Positions 9,596-17,324 of a stretch of 36,851 bases of DNA are shown one piece after another. The notes beneath the pieces are model-generated. The model had not been told where the DNA came from, searched no databases, and was given only the letters and a program-made list of their open reading frames with translations. The stretch comes from an uncultured Oscillospiraceae bacterium (GTDB taxonomy: Bacteria > Bacillota > Clostridia > Oscillospirales > Ruminococcaceae): NCBI GenBank assembly GCA_934488695.1, contig CAKSSH010000011.1, positions 1 through 36,851 of the forward strand. The letters run 5' to 3'. The position numbers and the translations under genes were made by a program. How positions within the stretch are numbered: position 1 is the first letter of the stretch; each line of letters opens with the position of its first letter.

Positions 9596-9878
9596 ACAAC
9601 GGGCAGCCCTGCGTGGCTGTGCAAACAGAATTGAGACGATTTTTCAGGTCGGAAAGAGCGGAATTGGAGAGACGCTGATTTGTCAGGTGGATGAAGCGTT
9701 GACGGCTCGAGAGCTTATCAAGCTTCGGGTGCTGGAAAATAGTGAGTTTACTCCACGAGAGGCCGCGACGCTTTTGTGTGAAAAGCTGCGGTGCGAGCCG
9801 GTACAGGTTATCGGCAGCCGCTTTGTACTGTATCGGCGTAATCCGAAAGCGCCGGCATATGATTTTTGTCTCAAATGA
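9582..9878 (+). CDS. yhbY: YhbY-type CRM-domain RNA-binding protein
   Basis: Small (98-residue) single CRM-domain protein of the YhbY/YqeI family, associated with pre-50S ribosome particles. It starts LSSKQRAALRGCAN, has the KH-like loop FQVGKSGIGETL (the family loop is usually GKGG) and ends with the GSRFVLYRRN strand. It overlaps rdgB by 14 bases and is followed by nadD, the order known from the B. subtilis yqeH-aroE-yhbY-nadD-yqeK-rsfS cluster. yqeH and aroE are not next to it here. Confidence 0.93.
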   Translation: MLSSKQRAALRGCANRIETIFQVGKSGIGETLICQVDEALTARELIKLRVLENSEFTPREAATLLCEKLRCEPVQVIGSRFVLYRRNPKAPAYDFCLK

Positions 9879-9887
9879 GGGAATGCT

Positions 9888-10499
9888 ATGACAGCAAGAC
9901 ACAGAATAGGAATATTCGGCGGAACATTTAATCCGGTACACAATGGCCATATACGTTTGACGGAGCATTATCGAAAGGCACTGCACCTTGACCGTCTCAT
10001 TGTAATCCCTACCAATATTCCGCCGCACAAGACGGTGCAAAATATGGCAAGCGCCGCCGACCGATATGAAATGTTGAAGCTTGCATTTTCGCCCTATCAG
10101 GACGTTTGTGTCAGCGATATGGAGCTTTTGGCGGGCGGCAAGAGTTATACCATCAACACCTTGACACAGCTGCGCTTGCAGTATCCGCAGGATGAGCTTT
10201 TTTTAATTATCGGCGGAGATATGTTTTTGTGCTTTGACGCTTGGCGGGAATACCGAAAAATTTTGTCCATGTGCCGGGTTTGTACGGCACCCAGAGAGCA
10301 GGGAGAGCTTGAGGCATTGTTATCGTATCAAAAAAAGATTGACCCGGAAGAAAAATGCACATTGGTATTGGATGCGCCGGTGTTTGTGCTTTCGTCCTCT
10401 TTGATTCGCCATCGAGTGCGCGACGGAGAGGATATCTCCGGTTTGGTCCCGCTAAAAGTCGAGCGGTACATCTTGGAAAAGGGACTGTATCAATCATGA
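9888..10499 (+). CDS. nadD: Nicotinate-nucleotide adenylyltransferase
   Basis: Adenylates nicotinate mononucleotide to deamido-NAD in the NAD pathway. The protein has 203 residues. The nucleotidyltransferase signature GIFGGTFNPVHNGHIRL sits at the N-terminus (TxxHxGH-like HNGH), IIGGDMF mid-protein, and the C-terminal ATP motif reads SSSLIRHRV, the ISSTxIR equivalent. It lies 9 bases after yhbY and overlaps yqeK by 4 bases (ATGA), in the usual nadD-yqeK-rsfS arrangement. Confidence 0.96.
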   Translation: MTARHRIGIFGGTFNPVHNGHIRLTEHYRKALHLDRLIVIPTNIPPHKTVQNMASAADRYEMLKLAFSPYQDVCVSDMELLAGGKSYTINTLTQLRLQYPQDELFLIIGGDMFLCFDAWREYRKILSMCRVCTAPREQGELEALLSYQKKIDPEEKCTLVLDAPVFVLSSSLIRHRVRDGEDISGLVPLKVERYILEKGLYQS

Positions 10500-11095
10500 A
10501 TTCACTTTCATCTATTCGAGTGCAGCTGGAGCAGAGCTTGTCCCAAAAACGGTTTTATCACAGCTGCTGCGTAGCTGATTTTTCTCGGGAGCTTGCGCAA
10601 AGGCACGGTGCCGATCCGGACAAGGCCTATCTTGCCGGGCTGGTGCATGATTGCTGCAAGGAATTCCCAAAGGAGCAACAGCTTGCGTTGATTCGACAAT
10701 ACCATATTCCGTTGACGGTGATGGAAGAGGCAGAACCGAACATTTGGCACGGCTATGCGGCCAGCGGATATATTCGGGAATATTTTGGGATTACAGACGA
10801 CGAGGTATGTGCCGCGGTTCAATATCATACATGCGGGCGCGGCGGAATGTCCTTGCTTGAAAAAATTGTTTTTGTGGCAGATTTGACGTCGGCAGATCGA
10901 AACTATCCGGACAGTTGTAAAATTCACCGAATTGCATTGACAGATCTGTCGCTGGCCATATATCATTCTTATTTATTTATTATTCCTTTTATTATAAAAC
11001 GAAAAGGTTTTATCACACAAAATACGTTGGATTGCTATAACGACGCAGTCCGACAATGCTCGGATAATAAAGGAGGGATAGCGTGTGAATGCTGA
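10496..11095 (+). CDS. yqeK: YqeK-family HD-domain diadenosine tetraphosphatase
   Basis: HD-superfamily hydrolase; YqeK proteins hydrolyse Ap4A symmetrically to ADP. The start at 10496 (ATGA overlap with nadD) gives 199 residues; the frame is open further upstream but that part lies within nadD. HD metal ligands: His in RFYHSCCV (near residue 22), the HD pair in LVHDCCKEF (near residue 51), His in IWHGYAA and the acidic FVADLTS motif. The segment encoding residues 155-170 is unusually AT-rich but the frame stays intact. The 3' end overlaps rsfS by 11 bases. Confidence 0.93.
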   Translation: MNSLSSIRVQLEQSLSQKRFYHSCCVADFSRELAQRHGADPDKAYLAGLVHDCCKEFPKEQQLALIRQYHIPLTVMEEAEPNIWHGYAASGYIREYFGITDDEVCAAVQYHTCGRGGMSLLEKIVFVADLTSADRNYPDSCKIHRIALTDLSLAIYHSYLFIIPFIIKRKGFITQNTLDCYNDAVRQCSDNKGGIACEC

Positions 11096-11435
11096 AGAAA
11101 AGGCACTTGCCATCGGCAAAATCTTGGATGCAAAAAAGGCGGATGACATCACCGTTCTGAAGGTGCAGAACATCACCTCCATTACGGATTATTATGTCAT
11201 TGCCACAGCACGGAATACCGTTCATGCCAAGGCGCTTTGCGACGAGGTTGAAAAGGCAATGAGTGCACAAAAGGTGCTGCCTCGTAATATTGAGGGATAT
11301 CAATCGGCTATGTGGATCTTGATGGACTATGACAATGTGATTGTGCATTTGTTCTACGAAGAGACACGGCGTTTTTATGATTTAGAGCGACTATGGGCGG
11401 ACGCACCGCGTATTCAATTGACTGTAAACCAATAA
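11085..11435 (+). CDS. rsfS: Ribosomal silencing factor RsfS
   Basis: Binds ribosomal protein L14 on the 50S subunit and blocks subunit joining when nutrients are short. The protein has 116 residues. The GTG start at 11085 is chosen because AAGGAGGG lies about 7 bases upstream and the frame begins as in the family (long helix, then DITVLKVQNITSITDYYVIATA). Other conserved parts are WILMDYDNVIVHLF and RRFYDLERLWADAP near the C-terminus. It overlaps the yqeK end and is 17 bases before leuS. Confidence 0.96.
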   Translation: MNAEEKALAIGKILDAKKADDITVLKVQNITSITDYYVIATARNTVHAKALCDEVEKAMSAQKVLPRNIEGYQSAMWILMDYDNVIVHLFYEETRRFYDLERLWADAPRIQLTVNQ

Positions 11436-11452
11436 TATCGGAGGCATAAACC

Positions 11453-13858
11453 GTGGAATATCAATTTCAGCAAATCGAAAAAAAATGGCAAAAAATTTGG
11501 GAAGATGAAAAAGCTTTTGCAGCAAAAAACGACTTTACTAAGCCTAAATTTTACGGGCTGGTAGAATTTCCGTATCCATCGGGACAGGGCCTGCATGTCG
11601 GCCATCCGCGCTCTTATACGGCGCTTGATATTATCTGCAGAAAAAAACGTCTGCAGGGATTTAACGTATTATACCCGATGGGATGGGATGCTTTCGGTTT
11701 GCCGACGGAAAACTTTGCAATTAAAAATCATATTCATCCCGAAATTATCACTGAAAAAAATATAGAGAATTTTAAGCGCCAGCTCAAATCACTCGGCTTT
11801 TCTTTTGACTGGGACCGCGAGGTCAATACGACCGACCCGTCTTATTACAAATGGACACAGTGGATTTTTCTGCAGCTTTATAAAAAAGGCCTTGCCTATA
11901 AGAAGAAAATGTCGGTGAATTGGTGTACATCCTGCAAATGCGTTCTTGCGAACGAAGAGGTTGTGAACGGTGTTTGCGAGCGTTGCGGAAGCCCGGTGAT
12001 TCATAAGGAAAAAGAGCAGTGGATGCTGCGAATCACGGCGTATGCCCAGCGCCTGATCGACGATTTGGATACAGTGGATTATATCGAGCGTGTGAAAACC
12101 TCGCAAAAAAACTGGATCGGTCGTTCTACCGGTGCAGAGGTTAATTTTGAAACGTCTGCAGGAGATGTACTGAAGGTTTATACCACTCGACCGGACACCT
12201 TGTTCGGTGCAACCTATATGGTTATTTCACCGGAGCATCCGTATATTGAACGTTGGGCGTCCAGACTTGAAAATTATGATGCAATTGCAAACTATCGCGA
12301 GCAGGCGTCAAGAAAGTCTGATTTTGAGCGAACTGAGCTGGCAAAGGATAAAACGGGTGTAAAGCTTGAGGGCGTTACAGCTGTTAACCCCGTAAATGGC
12401 CAGAGTATTCCGATTTTTGTTTCGGATTATGTGCTGATGTCGTACGGAACCGGTGCAATTATGGCCGTTCCGGCGCATGACACCCGCGATTATGAATTTG
12501 CCAAGGTGTTCTCGCTGCCGATTGTGGAGGTTGTTGCAGGCGGCGATATTGAAAAAGAAGCATTCACTGATTGTCAGACAGGTCGCCTTGTCAATTCCGG
12601 CTTTTTGACCGGCATGACGGTTGAAGAAGCAAAACAAGCAATTCTTGACTGGCTTGTCAAAGAGAAGAAAGGCGAGGCGAAGGTCAACTTTAAGCTGCGG
12701 GATTGGGTTTTTTCTCGGCAGCGTTATTGGGGCGAGCCTATTCCGATGGTTTATTGCGAAAAGTGCGGATGGGTTCCGCTGCCGGAAAGCGAACTGCCGC
12801 TGCGTCTGCCGTTGGTTGAAAATTATGAGCCGACCGATAACGGAGAATCTCCCTTGGCGGCAATGGAGGATTGGGTAAAGACCACTTGTCCGCATTGCCA
12901 TGGTCCGGCGCGGCGTGAAACCGATACCATGCCTCAGTGGGCCGGATCTTCCTGGTACTTTTTGCGTTATTGCGACCCGCATAACGATCGGGAGCTTGCC
13001 TCTAAGGAAGCGCTTGCATATTGGATGCCGGTGGATTGGTATAACGGCGGCATGGAGCACACCACGCTGCATCTGCTTTATTCGCGTTTTTGGCATAAAT
13101 TTTTGTATGATATCGGCGTTGTTCCGACAGCCGAGCCTTATGCCAAGCGGACCAGTCATGGCATGATTCTCGGCGAAAATGGTGAAAAAATGAGCAAGTC
13201 GCGCGGGAATGTAGTTAACCCGGATGATATTGTTCGCACCTACGGCGCGGACACCATGCGGATGTACGAAATGTTCGTCGGCGATTTTGAAAAAGCAGCC
13301 CCTTGGAGCACCTCCAGCATTAAGGGGTGCAAGCGCTTTTTGGATAAAATTTGGAATTTGCAGCAGCTGGTAACGCCGGAAGAAGGGTATCGTCCCGCGT
13401 TCACGGCCACTATTCACAAGACCGTTAAAAAAGTCAGCGAAGATATCGAAACGCTTAAATTTAACACGGCGATTGCCGCGATGATGTCTCTTTTGAACGA
13501 TATTTCCGAGACCCGCAGTATTACACGCGGCGAATACCGGACGCTGTTGTTGCTGCTCAATCCCTTTGCGCCGCATATCACCGAGGAAATTTGGTCTGCA
13601 ATGGGCTTTGAGGGTCGGTTGTATGCCCAAAAATGGCCGGCTTTTGACGAGAAACTCTGCCAGGAGAGTACGGTGGAGGTTGTTGTGCAGATTTGCGGCA
13701 AGCTTCGGGACCGGATGACGGTAGCAAGCGGGACGGATCGGGACACATTGATCCAGACAGCGCTTTCTCTTGAAAAAATCAAAAAAGAAGTTGAAGGGAA
13801 GAGCATTGTTAAAGAAATTGTCGTCCCGGATAAATTGGTTAATCTGGTTGTGAAATAA
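11453..13858 (+). CDS. leuS: Leucyl-tRNA synthetase
   Basis: Class I synthetase charging tRNA-Leu, 801 residues. GTG start at 11453 with GGAGG 8 bases upstream. The HIGH-type motif is PYPSGQGLHVGHP (residues 40-52). A Cys4 zinc knuckle (CTSCKC..CERCG) follows near residue 160. The CP1 editing domain includes TTRPDTLFGATYMV and the GTGAIMAVPAHD block. A second Cys-rich insertion (CEKCGW..CPHCHG) is present, then KMSKSRGN near residue 579. The short gap after rsfS has no room for a T-box leader, so expression depends on the upstream operon. Confidence 0.97.
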   Translation: MEYQFQQIEKKWQKIWEDEKAFAAKNDFTKPKFYGLVEFPYPSGQGLHVGHPRSYTALDIICRKKRLQGFNVLYPMGWDAFGLPTENFAIKNHIHPEIITEKNIENFKRQLKSLGFSFDWDREVNTTDPSYYKWTQWIFLQLYKKGLAYKKKMSVNWCTSCKCVLANEEVVNGVCERCGSPVIHKEKEQWMLRITAYAQRLIDDLDTVDYIERVKTSQKNWIGRSTGAEVNFETSAGDVLKVYTTRPDTLFGATYMVISPEHPYIERWASRLENYDAIANYREQASRKSDFERTELAKDKTGVKLEGVTAVNPVNGQSIPIFVSDYVLMSYGTGAIMAVPAHDTRDYEFAKVFSLPIVEVVAGGDIEKEAFTDCQTGRLVNSGFLTGMTVEEAKQAILDWLVKEKKGEAKVNFKLRDWVFSRQRYWGEPIPMVYCEKCGWVPLPESELPLRLPLVENYEPTDNGESPLAAMEDWVKTTCPHCHGPARRETDTMPQWAGSSWYFLRYCDPHNDRELASKEALAYWMPVDWYNGGMEHTTLHLLYSRFWHKFLYDIGVVPTAEPYAKRTSHGMILGENGEKMSKSRGNVVNPDDIVRTYGADTMRMYEMFVGDFEKAAPWSTSSIKGCKRFLDKIWNLQQLVTPEEGYRPAFTATIHKTVKKVSEDIETLKFNTAIAAMMSLLNDISETRSITRGEYRTLLLLLNPFAPHITEEIWSAMGFEGRLYAQKWPAFDEKLCQESTVEVVVQICGKLRDRMTVASGTDRDTLIQTALSLEKIKKEVEGKSIVKEIVVPDKLVNLVVK

Positions 13859-13879
13859 ACGCGTTTTCGTGAAAAAGTA

Positions 13880-13908
13880 TTGACAGCATTGTGAAAATGC
13901 GTTATAAT
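13880..13908 (+). promoter_or_regulatory. Consensus sigma-A promoter of rpsU with embedded inverted repeat
   Basis: TTGACA at 13880-13885 and TATAAT at 13903-13908 match consensus exactly with the ideal 17-base spacer, so this should be a very strong promoter. An 8-base inverted repeat (ACAGCATT at 13883-13890, AATGCTGT at 13906-13913, 15 bases between arms) overlaps both boxes and resembles an operator. The transcript would start near 13915, leaving a leader of about 60 bases. Confidence 0.88.
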
Positions 13909-13940
13909 GCTGTGTATGGATCATTTGGGATTCAGAATAA

Positions 13941-13966
13941 CCCCTGCCACCAGGTAGAGGGGAGGG
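13941..13966 (+). promoter_or_regulatory. Leader hairpin next to the rpsU ribosome binding site
   Basis: CCCCT (13941-13945) can pair with AGGGG (13958-13962) and GCC (13946-13948) with GGT (13953-13955), leaving a small loop. The 3' arm overlaps the purine-rich Shine-Dalgarno stretch GGGGAGGG (13959-13966), 9 bases before the ATG. Formation of the hairpin could lower rpsU translation. The pairing was found by eye; its role is inferred. Confidence 0.45.
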
Positions 13967-13975
13967 AAATTCATT

Positions 13976-14152
13976 ATGGCAGAAGTTCGTTTGAAGGATA
14001 ACGAATCTTTAGATAAAGCGTTAAGACGTTTTAAGAAGCAGTGCGCTCGCTCCGGCGTATTTGCGGAAGTGCGCAAGCGTGAGCATTATGAAAAGCCGTC
14101 TGTAAAACGTAAAAAGAAGTCCGAGGCTGCCCGTAAGCGCAAGTTCAAGTAA
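13976..14152 (+). CDS. rpsU: 30S ribosomal protein S21
   Basis: Small-subunit protein near the mRNA exit/anti-Shine-Dalgarno region. The protein has 58 residues: MAEVRLKDNESLDKALRRFK at the N-terminus, then KQCARSGVFAEVRKREHYEK, and a Lys/Arg-rich tail ending KRKFK. This is the standard S21 length and pattern. It has its own promoter, the ribosome binding site GGGGAGGG and a terminator 17 bases after the stop, so it is a self-contained transcription unit between leuS and yqeG. Confidence 0.97.
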   Translation: MAEVRLKDNESLDKALRRFKKQCARSGVFAEVRKREHYEKPSVKRKKKSEAARKRKFK

Positions 14153-14169
14153 TTTTAATAATTTATGTG

Positions 14170-14199
14170 AAAAAGCGGGGCTTAATGTCCCGCTTTTTT
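14170..14199 (+). terminator. Intrinsic terminator after rpsU
   Basis: AAAAA plus GCGGG (14170-14179) pairs with CCCGC plus TTTTT (14189-14198), ending in a run of six T. The ribosome binding site of the next gene (AAAGGA, 14205-14210) begins just after the T run, so yqeG must be expressed by read-through or from a promoter I cannot see. Confidence 0.88.
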
Positions 14200-14217
14200 C
14201 GTGCAAAGGAATTGAGT

Positions 14218-14706
14218 ATGGGCTTTTTTGTACCGAAAGACCGTTTTGAGCGTATTTGGGATATTCCGGTATGCTTTTTTGAACAGCAGCATATCCGTTG
14301 GGTTTTTTTGGATGTGGATAATACACTGACTACCCACGGTCATCCGCAGCCGGATCCCCGAGCGCTGCAATGGTTGAATACATGCCGGGATTCCGGCATT
14401 GGCTTTGTGATTTTATCGAATAACACGCCGCAGCGGGTACAACCATTTGCGGCGCTGCTGGACTTGCCTTTTGCAGCAAAAGCACACAAACCGCTGGGCT
14501 GTGGTGTTCGTCGTGCACTTAAAATGACGGGCGCAAAAAAGGAAGAATCCGTCGTTATTGGTGATCAGATTTTTACCGATGTTCTTTGTGGCAAGTTTTC
14601 GGGCGTCCGCAGTATTTTGCTGCGTCCGATTACGCCGGAGGCAGGGCGTTTCTTTCGGATTAAACGGTTTTTGGAAAGGAAAATACTCAAGGAAGAGAAG
14701 AGGTAG
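14218..14706 (+). CDS. yqeG: YqeG-family HAD IIIA phosphatase
   Basis: HAD-superfamily phosphatase of the YqeG type; the substrate is not firmly known. The 162-residue protein starts at ATG 14218, 7 bases after AAAGGA; the GTG upstream at 14167 lies before the rpsU terminator and is rejected. HAD motifs: I FLDVDNTL (the two Asp near residues 32 and 34), II LSNNTPQ, III AHKP, IV VIGDQIFTDV. In B. subtilis yqeG begins the yqeG-yqeH-aroE-yhbY-nadD-yqeK-rsfS cluster; here it is separated from yhbY-rsfS by leuS and rpsU. Confidence 0.92.
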   Translation: MGFFVPKDRFERIWDIPVCFFEQQHIRWVFLDVDNTLTTHGHPQPDPRALQWLNTCRDSGIGFVILSNNTPQRVQPFAALLDLPFAAKAHKPLGCGVRRALKMTGAKKEESVVIGDQIFTDVLCGKFSGVRSILLRPITPEAGRFFRIKRFLERKILKEEKR

Positions 14707-14710
14707 GAAA

Positions 14711-15574
14711 ATGAGTGCATTTTTCGGTCCTGCCGGCAGAGACGACAGTCTGGCAGTGCTCGGGTATAAGTCAACCATGGATATTCCGCGCTGTCTCAAT
14801 CAAAAAGGGCTGGATGCTTTTGAATATCAATGTGGACGTGGGGTCAATGTGAAGGAAGAAGCAGCCGTTTGCTTCGGGAAACTGGCAGCTGCCGAAAACA
14901 TTCGATTGTCGCTGCATGCGCCGTATTATATCTCATTGTCTTCTTTGGAGGCCGAAAAGAGAGATCGCAGCATTGATTATATTATCAGCAGTGCTGCCGC
15001 CGCGGCAGCCATGGGCGCAGATCGAATTGTAATTCACAGCGGGTCTTGCAGTAAAATAACCCGGGAACAGGCGCTGGCCCTTGCAACGGATACGCTGAAA
15101 AGGGCTCAGACAGCTTTGGATGAGCGAGGGCTCGGCCATGTCCGGATGTGCCCGGAAACGATGGGAAAAATCAATCAGCTTGGCACATTGCAAGAGGTTT
15201 TGACGCTTTGCAGACTTGACGAGCGAATGTTGCCCTGCGTTGATTTTGGTCATCTAAATGCACGGAGTCTCGGCGGTCTTCAAACTCGCTTTGATTATGC
15301 TGCTGTTTTAGACGAAATTGAAAATGCCCTCGGTCGGGAACGATTGCGCCAATTTCATGTTCATTTTTCTAAAATTGAATATACGTCCGGCGGTGAAAAA
15401 CAACATTTAACCTTTGATGACACAACCTTTGGCCCGGATTTTGAGCCGCTTTTGGATGAAATAATCCGTCGGGATTTGTCACCGGTGCTGATTTGTGAAT
15501 CCGCCGGAACGCAATCCGATGACGCGCTCACCATGAAACAGTATTATCAGAGCCGAACGGAGGCACAACAATGA
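14711..15574 (+). CDS. Endonuclease IV-like TIM-barrel protein
   Basis: A 287-residue member of the AP endonuclease 2 / xylose-isomerase-like TIM-barrel superfamily, in a form common in Clostridia and often annotated as deoxyribonuclease IV. The start ATG at 14711 follows AGGTAGGAAA, 5 bases after yqeG. Likely metal ligands in order: His69 (SLHAPYY), His109 (VIHSGS), Glu149 (CPETMG), Asp178 and His181 (VDFGH), His216/218 (FHVHFS), His232 (EKQH) and Glu263 (ICESAG). This matches eight of nine E. coli Nfo ligands; the equivalent of Asp229 is not clear (Glu229 or Lys230). It is probably a base-excision-repair AP endonuclease, but substrate specificity is unproven. It overlaps pepP by 4 bases. 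Confidence 0.82.
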   Translation: MSAFFGPAGRDDSLAVLGYKSTMDIPRCLNQKGLDAFEYQCGRGVNVKEEAAVCFGKLAAAENIRLSLHAPYYISLSSLEAEKRDRSIDYIISSAAAAAAMGADRIVIHSGSCSKITREQALALATDTLKRAQTALDERGLGHVRMCPETMGKINQLGTLQEVLTLCRLDERMLPCVDFGHLNARSLGGLQTRFDYAAVLDEIENALGRERLRQFHVHFSKIEYTSGGEKQHLTFDDTTFGPDFEPLLDEIIRRDLSPVLICESAGTQSDDALTMKQYYQSRTEAQQ

Positions 15575-16647
15575 CAGATCGTATTAAACGCTTTCGGCGG
15601 CAGTTTGTCGATGCAGCGGATGCGGCTCTCCTTTTCGGCGCGGAAAATCGCCGTTATTTTACCGGGACAGATACGGCTGATGCAGGCGTGCTGCTTGTCA
15701 CAAGGCATTCTGCATACTGGATTATTGATGCGCGGTATATTGAGGCTGCACAGGAAAAGGCGCCGGAGGGCGTAACGGTGATTTTGCAGCAGGAGTTATT
15801 AAAGCAGCTGTCAGATTTGTTAAAAGATGAATCGGTCGAGCAGATATGTGTGGAAATCGGTCTGCTTTCTTTTGCTCGGGTCATGGAGCTTGAAGAAAAG
15901 CTTGTACCGGCAAGATTGCTTCATGACGTTGATGCCGATCGAATTTGTCGGTCTATGCGGCAAATCAAAGAACCGGGAGAGCTTGAAAAAATTAAATGCG
16001 CTCAGAAAATTACGGATGCGGCGTTTGAGTATATGCTGGGGCGTATTGACGTTGGCAGGACCGAACGTGAGCTTGCGCTGGAGCTGGAATTTTTTGTGCG
16101 GTCGCAAGGTGCAGAAAAAATGGCTTTTGACACCATTCTTATCGGCGGAGCAAACACCTCAAAGCCTCACGGAATTCCCGGAGAATATCGGCTACAAAAA
16201 GGCGATCTTGTGACCATGGATTTCGGCGCCGATATAGACGGATACAAAAGCGATATGACCCGCACGGTGGCATTAGGGTCTGTAAACGACGCGCAAAAAC
16301 GGGTGTATGAAACGGTCCTTGCTGCCCAGAACGCCGCGCTGGAGGATATTGCGTTAGGCAGATTTTGCCGAGATATCGACAAAACAGCCAGAGATTTTAT
16401 TAATGCTGCCGGCTATCAGGGCTGTTTCGGACATGCACTCGGACACAGTGTTGGGCTTGAGATCCACGAAACGCCGAATTTTTCACCTTCTTGCGATGCC
16501 GTTTTGCAGTCGGGCATGGTTATGACGGTGGAGCCGGGCATTTATCTTGCGGGTCAATTTGGCGTTCGGATTGAGGATTTGGTTGTTGTTTGCGAAAATG
16601 GCTGCATGAATTTAACAAATAGTGAGAAAAAATTGATAATTCTATGA
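15571..16647 (+). CDS. pepP: Xaa-Pro aminopeptidase (M24 family)
   Basis: Metallopeptidase removing N-terminal residues before proline. The protein has 358 residues: a creatinase-like N-terminal domain to about residue 130, then the pita-bread catalytic domain. The five metal ligands are visible: Asp217 (MDFGAD), Asp228 (KSDMTRT), His288 (FGHALGHSVG), Glu321 (TVEPGIY) and Glu335 (GVRIEDLV). It starts in an ATGA overlap with the TIM-barrel gene. The pepP-efp order is widely conserved in Firmicutes and suits a role in turnover of proline-rich peptides. Confidence 0.94.
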   Translation: MTDRIKRFRRQFVDAADAALLFGAENRRYFTGTDTADAGVLLVTRHSAYWIIDARYIEAAQEKAPEGVTVILQQELLKQLSDLLKDESVEQICVEIGLLSFARVMELEEKLVPARLLHDVDADRICRSMRQIKEPGELEKIKCAQKITDAAFEYMLGRIDVGRTERELALELEFFVRSQGAEKMAFDTILIGGANTSKPHGIPGEYRLQKGDLVTMDFGADIDGYKSDMTRTVALGSVNDAQKRVYETVLAAQNAALEDIALGRFCRDIDKTARDFINAAGYQGCFGHALGHSVGLEIHETPNFSPSCDAVLQSGMVMTVEPGIYLAGQFGVRIEDLVVVCENGCMNLTNSEKKLIIL

Positions 16648-16664
16648 AATATTCAAAATATCTC

Positions 16665-16693
16665 TTGCAAAAAAAATGATTTTCATATAGAAT
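16665..16693 (+). promoter_or_regulatory. Putative promoter of efp
   Basis: TTGCAA at 16665-16670 and TAGAAT at 16688-16693 have a 17-base spacer in an AT-rich 86-base gap between pepP and efp. The predicted start near 16700 leaves a leader of about 35 bases containing the ribosome binding site GGAGG at 16721-16725. efp can therefore be transcribed apart from pepP. Confidence 0.6.
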
Positions 16694-16733
16694 ATATCAT
16701 AGAGGAAACAAAGAATTTTTGGAGGTTAATTGC

Positions 16734-17291
16734 ATGATATCTGCAGGAGAGTTCAGAAACGGCGTCACCTTTGATATGGACGGGAACGTTTACCAAATTA
16801 TTGAGTTTCAGCACGTTAAGCCCGGAAAAGGCGCAGCTTTTGTCAGAACCAAAATTAAAAACGTTATCAGCGGCGCGGTGACCGAGCGCACCTTTAATCC
16901 CACCGAAAAATTTCCGACAGCTTATGTGGAAAGAAAAGATATGCAGTATTTGTATAACGACGGTGAGCTTTATTATTTCATGGATAAAGAAACTTATGAG
17001 CAAATTCCCATTAACGCAACTACGTTGGGGGATAATTTTAAGTTTGTGAAAGAAAATATGGATGTAAAAATTCTTTCCTATAAAGGAAACGTGTTCGGCG
17101 TTGAGCCGCCGTTTTTTGTAGAGCTTGAGGTGGTTAAGACGGATCCCGGTTTCAAAGGAGACACCGCCACGAACGCTACCAAGCCCGCTACACTGGAAAC
17201 CGGTGCGGAAATCCGTGTTCCGCTCTTTATTGATGAGGGCGATATGATCCGGATTGACACTAGAACCGGTGAGTATATGGAGAGAGCCTAA
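16734..17291 (+). CDS. efp: Elongation factor P
   Basis: Relieves ribosome stalling at polyproline stretches by binding between the P and E sites. The ATG at 16734 is preferred over an upstream in-frame TTG at 16719, because GGAGG at 16721-16725 sits 8 bases before it; this gives the normal 185 residues starting MISAGEFRNG. The tip loop HVKPGKGAAF carries Lys32, the residue that is modified in many species. No obvious EF-P modification gene lies nearby. The OB-fold domains follow, ending ..DTRTGEYMERA. Confidence 0.97.
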   Translation: MISAGEFRNGVTFDMDGNVYQIIEFQHVKPGKGAAFVRTKIKNVISGAVTERTFNPTEKFPTAYVERKDMQYLYNDGELYYFMDKETYEQIPINATTLGDNFKFVKENMDVKILSYKGNVFGVEPPFFVELEVVKTDPGFKGDTATNATKPATLETGAEIRVPLFIDEGDMIRIDTRTGEYMERA

Positions 17292-17324
17292 CCTTATAAT
17301 AATAAAACGGAGAGGTGTTTTCAA

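Noticed and set aside
11436..11452. Possible T-box leader for leuS
   Set aside because: Only 17 bases separate rsfS and leuS and they hold just the ribosome binding site.
12308..13924. 538-codon open frame on the minus strand across leuS
   Set aside because: It is wholly antisense to a certain leuS, runs over the rpsU promoter, has no ribosome binding site or recognisable domain, and is explained by the codon pattern of leuS.
16719..16733. Upstream TTG start for efp
   Set aside because: It overlaps the GGAGG site; ATG 16734 gives the family N-terminus.
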